64,000 bases of DNA from Hyaloperonospora brassicae (taxonomy: Eukaryota; Oomycota; Peronosporomycetes; Peronosporales; Peronosporaceae): NCBI GenBank assembly GCA_947650285.1, contig CANTFL010000375.1:1-64000 (forward strand), written 5' to 3'. Position numbers and translations under genes: made by a program. The notes under the pieces were generated by a model. That model saw only the letters and a program-made list of their open reading frames with translations. It ran no database searches and had not been told where the DNA came from. This document shows, piece by piece, positions 12,741 through 23,087 of the stretch. The first letter of the stretch is position 1, and each line of letters begins with the position of its first letter.

Positions 12741-13560
12741 AATCAAGCGGTACACACCCAGGATAGCTCGCGGTCGATCTTTTGCGTCTCCGATCGGACA
12801 TCCACGGTCGGATCGCTGTCGCTCCTGAAACTTCGCATGCGTGATGATCCGCTCCTCCTGCATGCTTCTATATTCATCCATCATCCATTGTTCCTTACTA
12901 ATTACGTAATTCCGATGTTGATTACCTCTTAAGTAAGCCTGACTCTGTCGCTCGGTGATTCAAGTCCTTGACTTCGGATCTTAATCTGTTCATCTCCGAT
13001 CCTTAACCACGCTGTTTATTGCTCTTTAGATAGATTAGTCCGCATAACTTTAACAATCGTTTATATTAACTCAGTCGTTGTTGATCCCATCATTCGTGCC
13101 AACGGGGCCATCTCCAAGTACGCTCCACCAATCAAATTGGCCTCGCACTAAAGGCGGTTCGAACGATCCAAACTTTCCATCATTCTTTCTCTGCACTTCT
13201 CCCCACATACGTGCTACCGGAGAGAAAGTTTCAGCAAAGTCAATTTCAGGTCTTTGCCATTTATTAGAGCCACCAAACGTGCTTGAATAAGAACTACGTA
13301 TACGTTTTTATCCCTGTTCAGTGCCCATACCCACATGGTCTTAATCGGAATATCGTCTGGTGGTATATGAGCATCAGGGGCTTTTTCCAAACCTTGCTTA
13401 TCCTGCATATTTTTGTTTCTTCACGCTTCGCATCATTAAGTTTGCCGAGCGCGGTACAAGAGTTTGGATTATTTCGAACGCAGAACTGGTTCGGGAACGA
13501 ACCAGCTAAAGATATGGACGTTATTGAAGTTTATATACGTACGGTGAGTTAGGGATATCA
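12741..13560. other. Probable decayed LTR and spacer right of Gypsy copy II
   Basis: No gene is supported. By position this should include the 5' LTR of the minus-strand copy II, but no TG...CA ends can be fixed. It contains GATC-rich sequence up to about 13,000 and an open but unremarkable plus frame (13,283-13,552) without recognisable motifs. Confidence 0.35.
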
Positions 13561-13569
13561 GGTAAAAAA

Positions 13570-13790
13570 AGTCAACGAACGGATTTTCGAAAGAATAGTT
13601 CGTGCAAGGTGAAAATGCGGGGTCACAAAAGGGTGACGGACCAAGTAAAAGTATGTTTAAATGTGGAGGTAAGAAGAATACGAGGGTTAATTACAGCTGT
13701 GGCAAGCCAAGACATTTAGAGCGAGAATGGCAACACTTGGCTCAAACGGTGCAGATTTGGAACCGTCGTTCATAAAACCATGCAAGACCT
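13570..13790 (+). pseudogene. Copia-like gag zinc-knuckle relic
   Basis: The plus-strand text around 13,640-13,745 reads KCGG, then NYSCGKPRHLEREW. This resembles a retrotransposon CCHC knuckle of the form C-x2-C-x4-H-x4-C in which the first and last cysteines have mutated to Asn and Trp. It is a fragment only, and it faces the minus-strand Copia RNase H remnant next to it. It could be an unrelated basic stretch; confidence is modest. Confidence 0.35.
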
Positions 13791-13802
13791 GCGTTCCTAC
13801 CA

Positions 13803-14740
13803 TCAGGTCGGTGTGAAAATTTTCCGGGACAAGTGCAACCTGGGACCATACCTATCAAAGGCCAACTGTAGCCAACCTACACCAACTGTCCCATGATAAG
13901 CCAGCTGCCATCCAAATTTACCAACTGCCATAAAACCGTTTTTATCATTTTTCTCTCGATATACATATCCCACACTTGATACATAGCAACGCCTATCATT
14001 GTCGACAATCGTACAAGACACTTCTTATTGAGTGATTTTGATAGGACATCTGCATGATTGTCGACACCAGCATTATGTTCCCGTATCACCTTTTCTGCTT
14101 CACCAGCTCACGAACAAAGTTCCAGCGCAGCACGATTTGTCATGTACGACGATGGTAAGTTGGATTAGCGGCCATCGCTTACGCCCTTTGACTGTCGATG
14201 CCAATGTGCATCTCCACAGGAATATTTGTTATTATTTCGCCAAATAATTTTTCTCTCTCCCACAGCTTCCATGGTAGCTCACACGCCGCCACATATTGAT
14301 CCTCGGCAGTGCACAAGGCTATGATCGTATGTCGCTTTGACGACCACGATATTGCGCCACTTGCAAGCACAAAGACGAATTCTCCGGTATTATTTCGATC
14401 GTCAGCATCCGCGACCCATTCACTATCCCAATATATATGAAGAGCAATCCTCGATTGTTGTGTACGCTTGTACACGATGTTATAGTCGAGTGTGCAAGCA
14501 AGATATCGAAGCACACGTTTCAAACAGCCTGCACAATAATCAGTCGGATCTGCCACGAAGCGAATTCTCTGTCCCACCGCATATGGCAAAGTCAGGCCGC
14601 GTACATGCTGCTAGTTTAATGGATATTTGTTTATACTATCGTCATGATACGGTAGAAACGATAGTGTTAGTGCTGGTGTACGTGCACAGATCTTGTGTGC
14701 GACACACAATGAATCAGTAAAAGTACAATCTATTTACTAA
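13803..14740 (-). pseudogene. Copia-type pol 3' end (RT thumb and RNase H) remnant
   Basis: Minus-strand Ty1/Copia pol terminus. The frame 14,589-14,179 reads LPYAVGQRIRF, CLKRVLRYLACTLDYNIVY, then DSEWVADADDRNNTGEFVF, GAISWSSKRHTIIALCTAE, YVAACE. This is the standard Copia RNase H order, with the first Asp in DSEW, the WSSK block and the CTAE glutamate. Downstream, 14,089-13,877 holds NHADVLSKSLNKK, the terminal Copia block (usually ADxxTK). A stop and a frame change separate the two. It represents only the 3' end. A Copia 5' half on the same strand lies at 36.5-37.6 kb, but nothing shows they were one copy. Confidence 0.8.
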
Positions 14741-14953
14741 ACTGGCTTTGAATAATGGTATCAACGATGAAGAAGAGCTCACGGAGTACCTTGGAGTCGA
14801 AGTTCACGCAAGCGCAGATGCTACGGTGATAATTTCATGAAAATATTAGCGTGATACTCTCCAGAAGTTTAGCTTCGAACAAGTACATGCAGTCGAGATT
14901 CCACTGGAAACGAGGCATAATCTAATGTGGGCAACGGACATCGATATAACTGA

Positions 14954-15409
14954 CAAAACAGTTGACTATTGTGGAGCGGCTCGCTACCATAGTCCTGCTC
15001 CTCATCGAGATTAAAATAAGAGGAAAGAGACGGAGACTCGCCATGTGGTGATTCCATAGTGTTTCGTTTTTTGAATAGCCGTATGGTTTAGCGCACGCAG
15101 ACTTCGATAAAAGAAATTGATTGACGTTCTATGTTAGCATCAGTCTGGTGGGAGGGTGTAGCAGGATTTCACGTCGGTTGGTAATCGACATAACATGTGT
15201 GTTTCGCACTGGGAAAACAGTTGATTATTGTGGAGCGGCTCGCTACCATGGTCCTGCTCCTCATCGAGATTAAAATAAGAGGAAAGAGACGGAGACTCGC
15301 CATGTGGCGATGCCATAGTGTTTCGTTTTTTGAATAGCCGTATGGTTTAGCGCACGCAGACTTCGATAAAAGAAATTGATTGACGTTCTATGTTAGCATC
15401 AGTCTGGTA
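14954..15409. repeat. Direct duplication of a 197-bp module
   Basis: Bases 14,954-15,150 and 15,214-15,409 are near-identical direct copies (start AAAACAGTTGA, end AGCATCAGTCTGGT), separated by 63 bp. I see only a handful of differences, such as GACTATTG/GATTATTG and ATAGTCC/ATGGTCC. The right copy sits inside repeat R1, where the second R1 copy has about 20 bp of other sequence instead, so this module behaves like an insertion. I found no terminal inverted repeats and no open frame. Confidence 0.8.
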
Positions 15410-16103
15410 GTACAGCACCTTATCAGTTGTTGGGGGCTGACGTGTACCAGTGACGAAATACAAGATCTTAAAAAGGTACTAATTAGAGCATTAGTGTCTC
15501 GATTAGGTACGTTTAGTCTAAGGTGTCCATTTATATAAAACAAAGTAAAGTTCAGTTCTCCTTTTGATCTACAAAAGACACGTGCCTTCCCAAGGCGTCT
15601 CAGGTCGTAAGCAGAGTCAAGCCTTGTAAAGGCGTAGACTCCTAGGCACATTGTACAGTCGATTCGCTGAATCGTTTGACCCCTTGAACAAGGATCTGAA
15701 GATTTAAGCCCGGTGACTTGCAGAGTCGAGTTCATGTAAAGAACTAGCTTGCTCGTTGAGCGGAAGCCTTCCTCTGGCAAGGAGCAGTATCGGGTTCGCT
15801 ACGCATGTAATTATGCGTCTCTTTATGTGACCTTTTGCATGCGGGCGGGTTCGTGCACTAGCAAGAACCCCGATCCTTTGCGAAGACGTATCGTTGTCAT
15901 CGCATCTACAACGAAGACAGATTTCTCACACGCCTCGTCGATGCTCGTGTGGAGCATCTCAACTGTGTGGCGTCTGTTCTACCCTTACTGACTACCCCAA
16001 GAGTGCTGTATGGATGCCAGGCAAAAGCAACTCCCACTGTAGGCTCTCGATGATACGCTCGTCCCTTTTCTTGCTTGCGCACACGCGTTCTTCATGGATG
16101 TAT
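15172..16103. repeat. Dispersed repeat R1, copy 1
   Basis: Bases 15,172-16,103 align almost base for base with 19,834-20,593 (shared start CGTCGGTTGG, shared end TTCATGGATGTAT). The exception is the 196-bp module found only in this copy. It contains a TTTATATAAAAC stretch near 15,530 but no convincing gene, so LTR-like or non-autonomous element sequence is the best guess. Sequence continues past 16,103 here, whereas copy 2 is cut by the Gypsy element A LTR. Confidence 0.75.
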
Positions 16104-17862
16104 GCAGTCGTTTTCTTGTTGGCGTTGTGCGTTTGACTGGGTGTTGGGACTTGGGGTGCCGAAGTAACTTGTTATGTACGACACAATGTTGCAGGCTCGC
16201 AAAGCAGATCGTAGAAGGAGCATGTGGACAAATATTTAACGGGTAGTATGCCCTTCCATGATGTCAAGAAGTCTGTAAACTCGGAACGGCTCGCATCGAA
16301 CCTTACCATCAACGTGCCGTGGCCCAATCGACAGCGTCTCTGCTGCAACCATCCACCTGACGTGGCCTTGTTGCCAAAGAAGGATATCGCGACTTCCGTG
16401 GCACACGGGTCTTGTGTAGTCGTCAAATGGATCGGATGGCCAAGCTCGATTGCGTTTCTTGTATCTGAGTAGCATACACATTGCAAACGTTTTCTCATCT
16501 TTGCACACCGAGCCAGCCACTTTCACGGCATCGCATGCGGATCGGGCCACCTTCAATAAGGTTGTGCGAACGAAAGCGCTTAGCTCCGGCTTGGTGCCGC
16601 CCCATGTTTCTCGATTGCGCGGCACACACTGAATCTTGACGTGCACTGGATTCCTGTGGGACGCAACACTTGCCCGAGTACATCACTGTATATATATTCG
16701 GCTATGGTCTCGTGCACGGAGAGTGTATGCATTCGTCTGGGGTCCGCCCCGCCAAAAACGAATCTAGATGCGTCTGGGCTCCGCATGTAGATTCGTTTTT
16801 GGTCCACATTGCTGCTTTTGCGCCGTTGCTGAAGTTCAGTGTCTGGAGAGCAGCATGTGTTGCTTGATACGGGGTACGGCCAGTCGTTTCGTGCAACGAG
16901 ATGCAAGATCTCCCGGACTGGGAGAGGTGAGTGGTTCGTTTGATCGGAAAAACGTCCAAATGCAACGACTTGATCCACGAGATACGCGTATCAGAGATCA
17001 ACACATCCTGCCATGACACTGTGAAGAGCATGCATTCAGTGGTGGACAAAGTCGATCGAGAGACGCTTTACCCGTTGTGCACGTCGGCTCGCACACTGAC
17101 GCAAGATATATTGCGCCACAAAGAGAAGGTGGTACAACAATATCATTCGTAAAGCACATTGGTATGATACGAGTACATCGTGTGTCGGTACAACACGCTG
17201 TGCACCAGCTGCGTGGTCCGACTTTGTCGCCCAATGACGCGATTGGCTTTGGTGGCAGTCGATGTTTTTGCGTACCCACAAACGGTAGCAAGATGAGCAG
17301 CATGATGTTGTTGCGATACAAAGCGGCAAGCTGACGTGACCATCACCACTGTCAATGACCGGCCCTTTTGTGTAGCCGTGATCGCGTTAGTTACTCGACA
17401 GGGTGGAACAGCTCGAGCAATGATTTGTCCACGCGAAGTGAGCTCTTAACGAGTGTATGAAGCTCTTGCATCACTTTTGGAGTCGAGTTGGATGTTCTGA
17501 GCTGCAGGTGTCCAATGTTCGCTTCTATCGTTTTCGTGTACTTCTTCCGAGGGACTCGAGTATCTCGTTCAAAGCAAGGTTTCACTACAATTTGGTATGT
17601 CTTTCGTGTTGCAGAGTCACAAAGCAGGAGGCGTCATTTGGTTCCGTACACCGCTGCTGACGAAACTTTTGTTCCTGCAGACATCTTTGTCTGGGAAGTA
17701 AGACTTTCGACCGCCTTCCGATGAAGCAGATTTGAATTGACAAGCCTCATATTCCTTTCAGCCTTCTTGTTCTGTCCGTTTTCAGTACTGCTGAATACAA
17801 AAGCTATATATATAGAATGGATGCATATGGAAACACAATGGGTGATATCGATGAGCAATTTA
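16104..17862. other. Intergenic stretch without supported gene
   Basis: Several overlapping open frames of 60-136 codons exist on both strands, but none shows recognisable domains and they contradict one another. The clearest structure is the hairpin at 16,752-16,802. A minus frame at 17,585-17,391 (KTIEANIGHLQLRTSN) looks protein-like but is short and unidentified. Confidence 0.4.
16752..16802. repeat. 21-bp inverted repeat with 9-nt loop
   Basis: The left arm starts CCAAAAACGAATCTA and the right arm ends TAGATTCGTTTTTGG. The arms are 21 bases with one mismatch (GATGCG against CGCATG at the loop side) around the loop TCTGGGCTC. It is a strong potential RNA hairpin or cruciform. No flanking target duplication or U-tract terminator is evident, and it is not next to an obvious gene end. 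Confidence 0.75.
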
Positions 17863-18664
17863 CTAGAGCAATGCAGTTCGTGATGGTGTGGCAGCTCGAC
17901 TGGCGCTTCGTGTACGTACCTGTGCATGCAAGTTTGCCTTTGCCTCATGGAACTTGAGGGAGAGGCAGACGAGTCTATTGATCCATAATGGGTTGCAAGA
18001 TGTCTGAAAAATCCTAAGCCTGGTGAGCAACGCCAGTTCCTCTTGTGAGTCCGGTGGTTGTACGGGGCTTGTTACCTGGGGTGACGGCTCTCGGGGTGGT
18101 CTTTCACGCGCGCTCTGGCATTCCAGCAAGCGTACTCCATGTAGTTTAGTCTCTGGACGTCGAAGCTTCCGTTTGGCTTCCGCGCGGAGTTGCCGCATGC
18201 CTGTCTCCCAGTAGTCCTGGACGCCGCCGGCTATCGTGCCGCGTTCTTGTAAAAGCGTGCTTCTATTGCGTTGGGTCTATCATGTGGTAATACAGACACT
18301 GCTCAAAATTCTCCACATTCTCTTCCAAACCGTTGCACATGCGTCGATGTGGTCGGGGTGGTGCTGGTGAAGATGTTCCATGATAACACTGGATAGCTCC
18401 GGCGCCTTTCGGCTCGCGCTGGGCGCAACGAAGACGTGCAGGCTGGGTAAAGCCCAACGTTGCCCGGTCCAGTGGCAAACAAGGCGTTGCCAGCAGGCAT
18501 GGGCACTCGGGCACGACCAAAAAATGTGTTCCATTGTATATTCACGAAACCATGAGCAAGAGAGTCATTGCAACGAATTCATGCCTACGGTCCATTCGTT
18601 TGAGGTGCTGTGCGACCTGCTGCGTGCATCTCGTATGAAACGGCAAGTCGTGCAAGCTCGATAG
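17863..18664 (-). pseudogene. LINE 3' end: RT-associated zinc-binding domain remnant
   Basis: The minus strand reads MEHIFWSCPSAHACWQRL followed by a conserved helical tract (LSSVIMEHLHQHHPDH, VWKRMWRILSSVCITT), then after one stop ETGMRQLRAEAKRKL. The H-x3-C pattern in the EHIFW-CP motif is typical of the zf-RVT domain at the C-terminus of oomycete and plant LINE ORF2 proteins. Upstream text to 18,664 (LPFHTRCTQQ) is the start of the same domain in another frame. In-frame stops and shifts show it is dead, and no LINE RT core is present in the window. Confidence 0.75.
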
Positions 18665-19012
18665 GAACTGGTGAGTGACCTTGTGCACCTACAACGTGCA
18701 AACAAACGTATCCGAAAGATGAGCGTTTCGAGATTACGTGTCTGCGCGGTCGAGAACACGAACAGATTACGAAAAGTACCAGTGGTCATGCGACGTTTTA
18801 TTGTGTGTTACAACATGCCGCTTCTCTATTGCTTCCATGCGCGTCAAAACACCTGGATACAGGAATCGCGTGGCAAAACGGCGATGAAGTTTACCGAATA
18901 CGTTGTGCGCGAACGCGACTTGGTGGCCGTGACTTCGAAAACCTCGGCACGGAAGCTCCAAGCTGCCAGAGTATTAGGTATTCGAGTGCGGCATCTCGTG
19001 AGTCGTCGTTGG
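18665..19012. other. Spacer between LINE relic and RxLR-like ORF
   Basis: No gene is supported. A plus frame from 18,671 overlaps the 3' end of the minus-strand ORF at 19,013 and lacks motifs; it is best read as chance. Confidence 0.4.
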
Positions 19013-19510
19013 TCAGGAGTTCGGCGCAAATTTTAGTGCGAAAAATATGCTGAGCCCTATGATGACGCCAATCACGCTAACCGCAATTGCCCACCCAGCA
19101 AGTTCCTGTTTGGTCGATTGAACACGTCTTAAAGACACATACACTATTTCCGGGTCCTTCTTCATCTCCAATCGATCCTTGGTCCGCTTGATCGAATCCT
19201 CACGTTTCAACACACCCTTCACCGCGTCTATGGTACTCGTTTCGTCTTTGGATGTCCCGCGCGTAAATGGCTTGAACCAGTTACGCACGGAAGATAGTCC
19301 TCTCTCTTCCCCCTTGATCCGCGCCAATACCACATCATCCTCCGGGTCCAGCTCCTTGTCGTCCGTATGGACGTTTTCGAGACGACGGATCGTCTGGCCA
19401 TCATTCTGGGGACGCTGAACGACTTCCAGACCGCTATCGGCCGATATGACGTCCAAAGTGCTCGCCGAAAACGCGCCCAGAGCAAGAAGAAAGCGAACGA
19501 TTCGCATCAT
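19013..19510 (-). CDS. Candidate secreted RxLR-like effector with C-terminal membrane helix
   Basis: An uninterrupted 165-codon minus-strand ORF, taken from the first Met of a Met-Met pair (19,510); the upstream extension in frame has no better start. Residues 1-24 form a hydrophobic signal peptide (MRIVRFLLALGAFSAST). A non-canonical RxLR-position motif, IRRLE, follows at about residue 42, then an acidic stretch ending in GEER (about 66-69), the usual spacing of RxLR and (d)EER. The body is charged, with a KKDPEIVYVSLRR tract. Residues about 138-160 form a hydrophobic helix (WAIAVSVIGVIIGLSIFFAL) with a short basic/polar tail, which suggests a tail-anchored or organelle-membrane effector in the host. 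Function is inferred from architecture only; the last Arg of RxLR is replaced by Glu. It lies between a LINE relic and repeat R1. Confidence 0.65.
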   Translation of the reverse strand: MMRIVRFLLALGAFSASTLDVISADSGLEVVQRPQNDGQTIRRLENVHTDDKELDPEDDVVLARIKGEERGLSSVRNWFKPFTRGTSKDETSTIDAVKGVLKREDSIKRTKDRLEMKKDPEIVYVSLRRVQSTKQELAGWAIAVSVIGVIIGLSIFFALKFAPNS

Positions 19511-19833
19511 GCACGACTTGGTCACGTGTTCTGCGGGCGGTGGATGGAGCACAGGGCGCTTGGGTGCTGAATCGAAAATACGACAGTGTTCAGCTCATGC
19601 AGCGACGTGCGTTCCTGATCGTGTTTTGCGATGTGCAAACGCGAATCGCCACGTTGTACGATGGGCAGTCGCCATCTGCTCGTGTAACGTCTTTCCACGC
19701 TGCTCGTTGAAGCGTTGCATTTATTCTGCGACACGACACATGCGGGTAATTATCTCCATCGTAGAATGGTTGACGATGTCTTTTGTCTTCGTTTCTCAAC
19801 CTCTCTGCGCCCACATGTTGTAACGGTATTATG

Positions 19834-20593
19834 CGTCGGTTGGCAATCGACATAACATGTGTGTTTCGCACTGGGATAATGTTCCATTGAAACTGATAGT
19901 ACAGCACCTTATCAGTTGTTGGGGGCTGACGTGTACCAGTGACGAAATGCAAGATCTTAAAAAGGTACTAATTAGAGCATTAGTGTCTCGATTAGGTACG
20001 TTTAGTCTAAGGTGTCCATTTATATAAAACAAAGTAAAGTTCAGTTCTCCTTTTGATCTACACGAGACACGTGCCTTCCCGAGGCGTCTCAGGTCGTAAG
20101 CAGAGTCAAGCCTTGTAAAGGCATAGACTCCTATGCACATTGTACAGTCGATTCGCTGAATCGTTTGACCCCTTGAACAAGGATCTGAAGATTCAAGCCC
20201 GTTGACTCGTAGAGACGAGTTCTTGTAAAGAACTAGCTTGCTCGCTGAGCGGAAAACCTTCCTCTGGCAAGGAGCAGTATCGGGTTTGCTACGCATGTAA
20301 TTATGCGTCTCTTTATGTGACCTTTTGCATGCGGGCGGGTTCGTGCACTAGCAAGAACCCCGATCCTTTGCGAAGACGTATCTTTGTCATCGCCTCTACA
20401 ACGAAGACAGATTTCTCACACGCCTCGTCGATGCTCGTGTGGAGCATCTAAACTGTGTGGCGTCTGTTCTACCCTTACTGACTACCACGAGAGTGCTGTA
20501 TGGAAGCCAGGCAAAAGCAACTCCCACTGTAGGCTCTCGATGATACGATCGTCCCTTTTCTTGCTTGCGCACACACGTTCTTCATGGATGTAT
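19834..20593. repeat. Dispersed repeat R1, copy 2, truncated by element A
   Basis: This is a near-identical counterpart of 15,172-16,103 that lacks the inserted 196-bp module; 20 other bases (TAATGTTCCATTGAAACTGA) lie at that point instead. It ends abruptly at GGATGTAT where the TGTAACGGGG start of the element A LTR begins. Copy 1 continues with GCAGTCG at the same point, so the LTR interrupts R1. Confidence 0.75.
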
Positions 20594-21038
20594 TGTAACG
20601 GGGTGAGCCCGTTACATAAAATTGATGAATTTGTATCAATTATTGAACAGTATCTAAAAAGATAATCTTCAATTGACATTACTTGTAAGGAGTAAGGTTG
20701 AAGGACAATTACCCCCGAGGGTAATATTTCTTTGATGGGTTGCTCCACCTGATGGTTGATGTTCGCGGTTCATCAACCAAAATAACCACCAATCGCTGCT
20801 GGACGCGCGCAATGGGAGGTGAGCGAGAAACCCACATAGGAGATGGTAGTCTAATTTAGTTATCTTCATACAAAAGATGGTTTATTGAGAAACAAACCTA
20901 TATTAAATATAGTTCTACTGTTTCACTTAAACAGATCTTTCGAGCTCCGCTTACAGTGCTGCGCTTTCTCGCCACGTGTACGTGACGTCGGGTGCACTCA
21001 ACCTTGTTTCGAGTTGATACAAGGCGTGCCCCGTTACA
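20594..21038 (+). repeat. Element A left (5') LTR
   Basis: 445 bp, beginning TGTAACGGGG and ending CCCCGTTACA. The first 23 bases form a perfect 9-bp stem (TGTAACGGG/CCCGTTACA) with a 5-nt loop. Blocks shared with the right LTR include TGGACGCGCGCAATGGG, ACCCACATAGGAGAT and GTGTACGTGACGTCGGGTGC; the U3-like parts between them diverge. It abuts repeat R1 on the left. Confidence 0.9.
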
Positions 21039-21060
21039 CCTGGTAGCACTTTGTAGTCCG
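21039..21060 (+). other. Element A primer-binding site
   Basis: Immediately after the LTR comes CC, then TGGTAGCACTTTGTAGTCC. The TGG start would pair with a tRNA 3' CCA end. The same string (one base different) follows the 5' LTR of element B at 27,074, so both families use the same primer tRNA. I have not identified that tRNA. Confidence 0.7.
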
Positions 21061-21088
21061 TCCAGCGACCACAACCACCTCATCCGAC

Positions 21089-22261
21089 ATGAACATGTTG
21101 GACGAAGAGGAGAGCTTTCACGACACGAGTGAAGGCTTTAACCATTTGAGTGACATCGAATGGAGTGCGGAAGAACATATGAGTTCTACCGTAGGCGAAA
21201 CCGCCATTAGCGCCATGTTGGAGTCTCTTTACAGAGGCCCACAACATGCCGCTATAGTTAGGTTCATTCAAAATGAACTTGTTGCCGAAAGAGAAAAGGT
21301 TGCATTGCTTAACCAGCAAGGCTCTCAACAGGCTGATCAGTTGAGAGAATTCGGTGCTTAACAGACAGAGGTGTTGAGACAGCAGCTTTTCAATGCTGCT
21401 GTGAGCAGGACGACACACACGAGTCGTCCTGAAATTTTGAAGATTGATATCTCCAAGTACAGAGAAGTCGAGGGAGACTCCCTGTTGTTATGGTTTGTCG
21501 AACTCGACAGAGCCCTAAGGGCTCGTCGTATCGACGATGAGAAAATGAAACTCACAGTTGCTCAAGCCGACTTGGCAGGACGTGCCAAGACTGGGGCCTT
21601 AGGGATCAAAATGAGCGACCCATATGCTTTCGGGTCGCTAGAAGCCTTCAAAACCCGGCTCGAACGGACATTTTAGCCGCCAAGAGCTGAGTTCAGGGCT
21701 CGATCAGAGCACCTGAACCTCAAACAAGGTAAGCGTGATGTGCACGCTTACGCTCAGCATATACGACTCCTCGCGAGTAGTATTACTGCTAACCCTGTAC
21801 ATGAACACACGTATATTACTGTGTCCATGCAAGGGCTCGCAGATGGTCCCGTCAAGAAACACCTGTTATGCTTAGAGCTGGATACACTTGAACAGGCAAT
21901 CGAAGCTGCGAAACAGGAAGACTTTAGCATGAGACAGGCTCCTGCTAGCGCGAGCTCTTATCGTCCACCGAGGCGACAAGAGACTAGAGATCCAGAACCC
22001 ATGGACCTCTGCTATGTTGAGAGCGAGAGACCTCGCTCTTCGAACAACAAGCGATTGCAGAGGTGCAATCGCTGTCAGAAGTTAGGACACTACGCATATG
22101 AGTGTAGTGCTCCACGCCCAGTACCAAACAGTACTGAGCGAAATGGACGACCATTTGCCAAAAAGGCAATGGGCGTGGGTCCAGCGCTGTTGCGAAGCCG
22201 CAACAGCGAGACGGACCATCAAAAAATGTTCGGGGTCAGTAGGGGCGGAGCGCCTTACTGA
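21089..22261 (+). pseudogene. Element A gag (two in-frame stops)
   Basis: One reading frame from ATG 21,089 to TGA 22,261, interrupted by TAA at 21,359 and TAG at 21,674. It has an acidic N-terminus, then the Retrotrans_gag-like helical block (WFVELDRALRARRI, KLTVAQADLAGRAKTGAL, FGSLEAFKTRLERTF), then QHIRLLASSI and a CCHC zinc knuckle CNRCQKLGHYAYEC near codon 330. It would form the particle core and bind RNA. The layout parallels the intact gag of element B, including the switch to the +1 frame for protease. Confidence 0.85.
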
Positions 22262-23087
22262 TTTAGCAACCTCAAACGAATTTGCAAATCTCTTGACGAA
22301 AGTTGCTCCAGATACACAATCATTGTGTGTCTCTGCACCTGGTGATGACGTTTCGCTCATCACCTTGAAGTTGGAAGCGACAAATAATTTGTCGCTTCGT
22401 GCCCTAGTAGACTATGGGGCGTCGAACAACTTTGTTCGTCGCCAGTCACTAGAGGTTCGTAGGCTCAAGTTCGTTGAGCGTGACATCCCTACAACGAGGA
22501 TGACAATCCACCTCGCCACAGGCGCATCGATAACCATCGCAAAACGTGTAGTGGAAATCCACTACATGTTAGAGCTTGAACAATTCCATGGTGACTTCAT
22601 CGTACTGGATCTGGATGACAAATTTGATGTCATCCTGGGATTGCCTGGGCCCAGAAGGTACGAGCCAAGGTTGAGCTGGCAGCACCGATCCGTGACGATG
22701 CCTGCCGCTTGTTCATCAGATGGCCATCTGAGGAACGTCATGGAGCGTCCACAATCGTGTGGATGTTCTGCGAGTGAATGCGATGGCCTCACTTGCTGCA
22801 CGGTCGTTAGCACGACTGCACAATACATCAGTGTAGTTGATCATTACACTGCGGAGCAAGATCCCGGCGGCTGTACAGAAGTACAGGCAGCGCCCATGGT
22901 CTACCACTCGAATAGGTCGAGTGCACCGGGACATGGATGTATGCCTAGCGGGCAACATCCTAGAAGTAAGAAACATGTTGCCGCCAAAGGGCAACACGGT
23001 CATCCTAGGTCGACTGTAGAGTCGACCGTAGAGGATCGGGACCTGACTGTGGTTGACATCCACAGTCAGAAGACGTGGAGGGAATAA
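22098..23087 (+). pseudogene. Element A protease region
   Basis: An open frame in the +1 register relative to gag. A retropepsin core reads RALVDYGASNNFV, where the usual DSGA/DTGA is changed to DYGA. The C-terminal ILGLPGPRRYEP block matches the ILGMPWL-x-Y-x-P signature of this family, with the Trp lost. The true protease probably begins near 22,262; the upstream overlap with gag in this frame is probably not translated. The tail to 23,087 is a low-complexity linker toward RT. The active-site change makes it likely inactive. Confidence 0.75.

Noticed and set aside
15388..15780. A 130-codon minus ORF in R1 and its counterpart at 19,829-20,296
   Set aside because: The two copies keep the frame only because the repeat is recent. 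There is no domain, and the R1 copies differ there as freely at codon positions 1 and 2 as at 3 so far as I can see.
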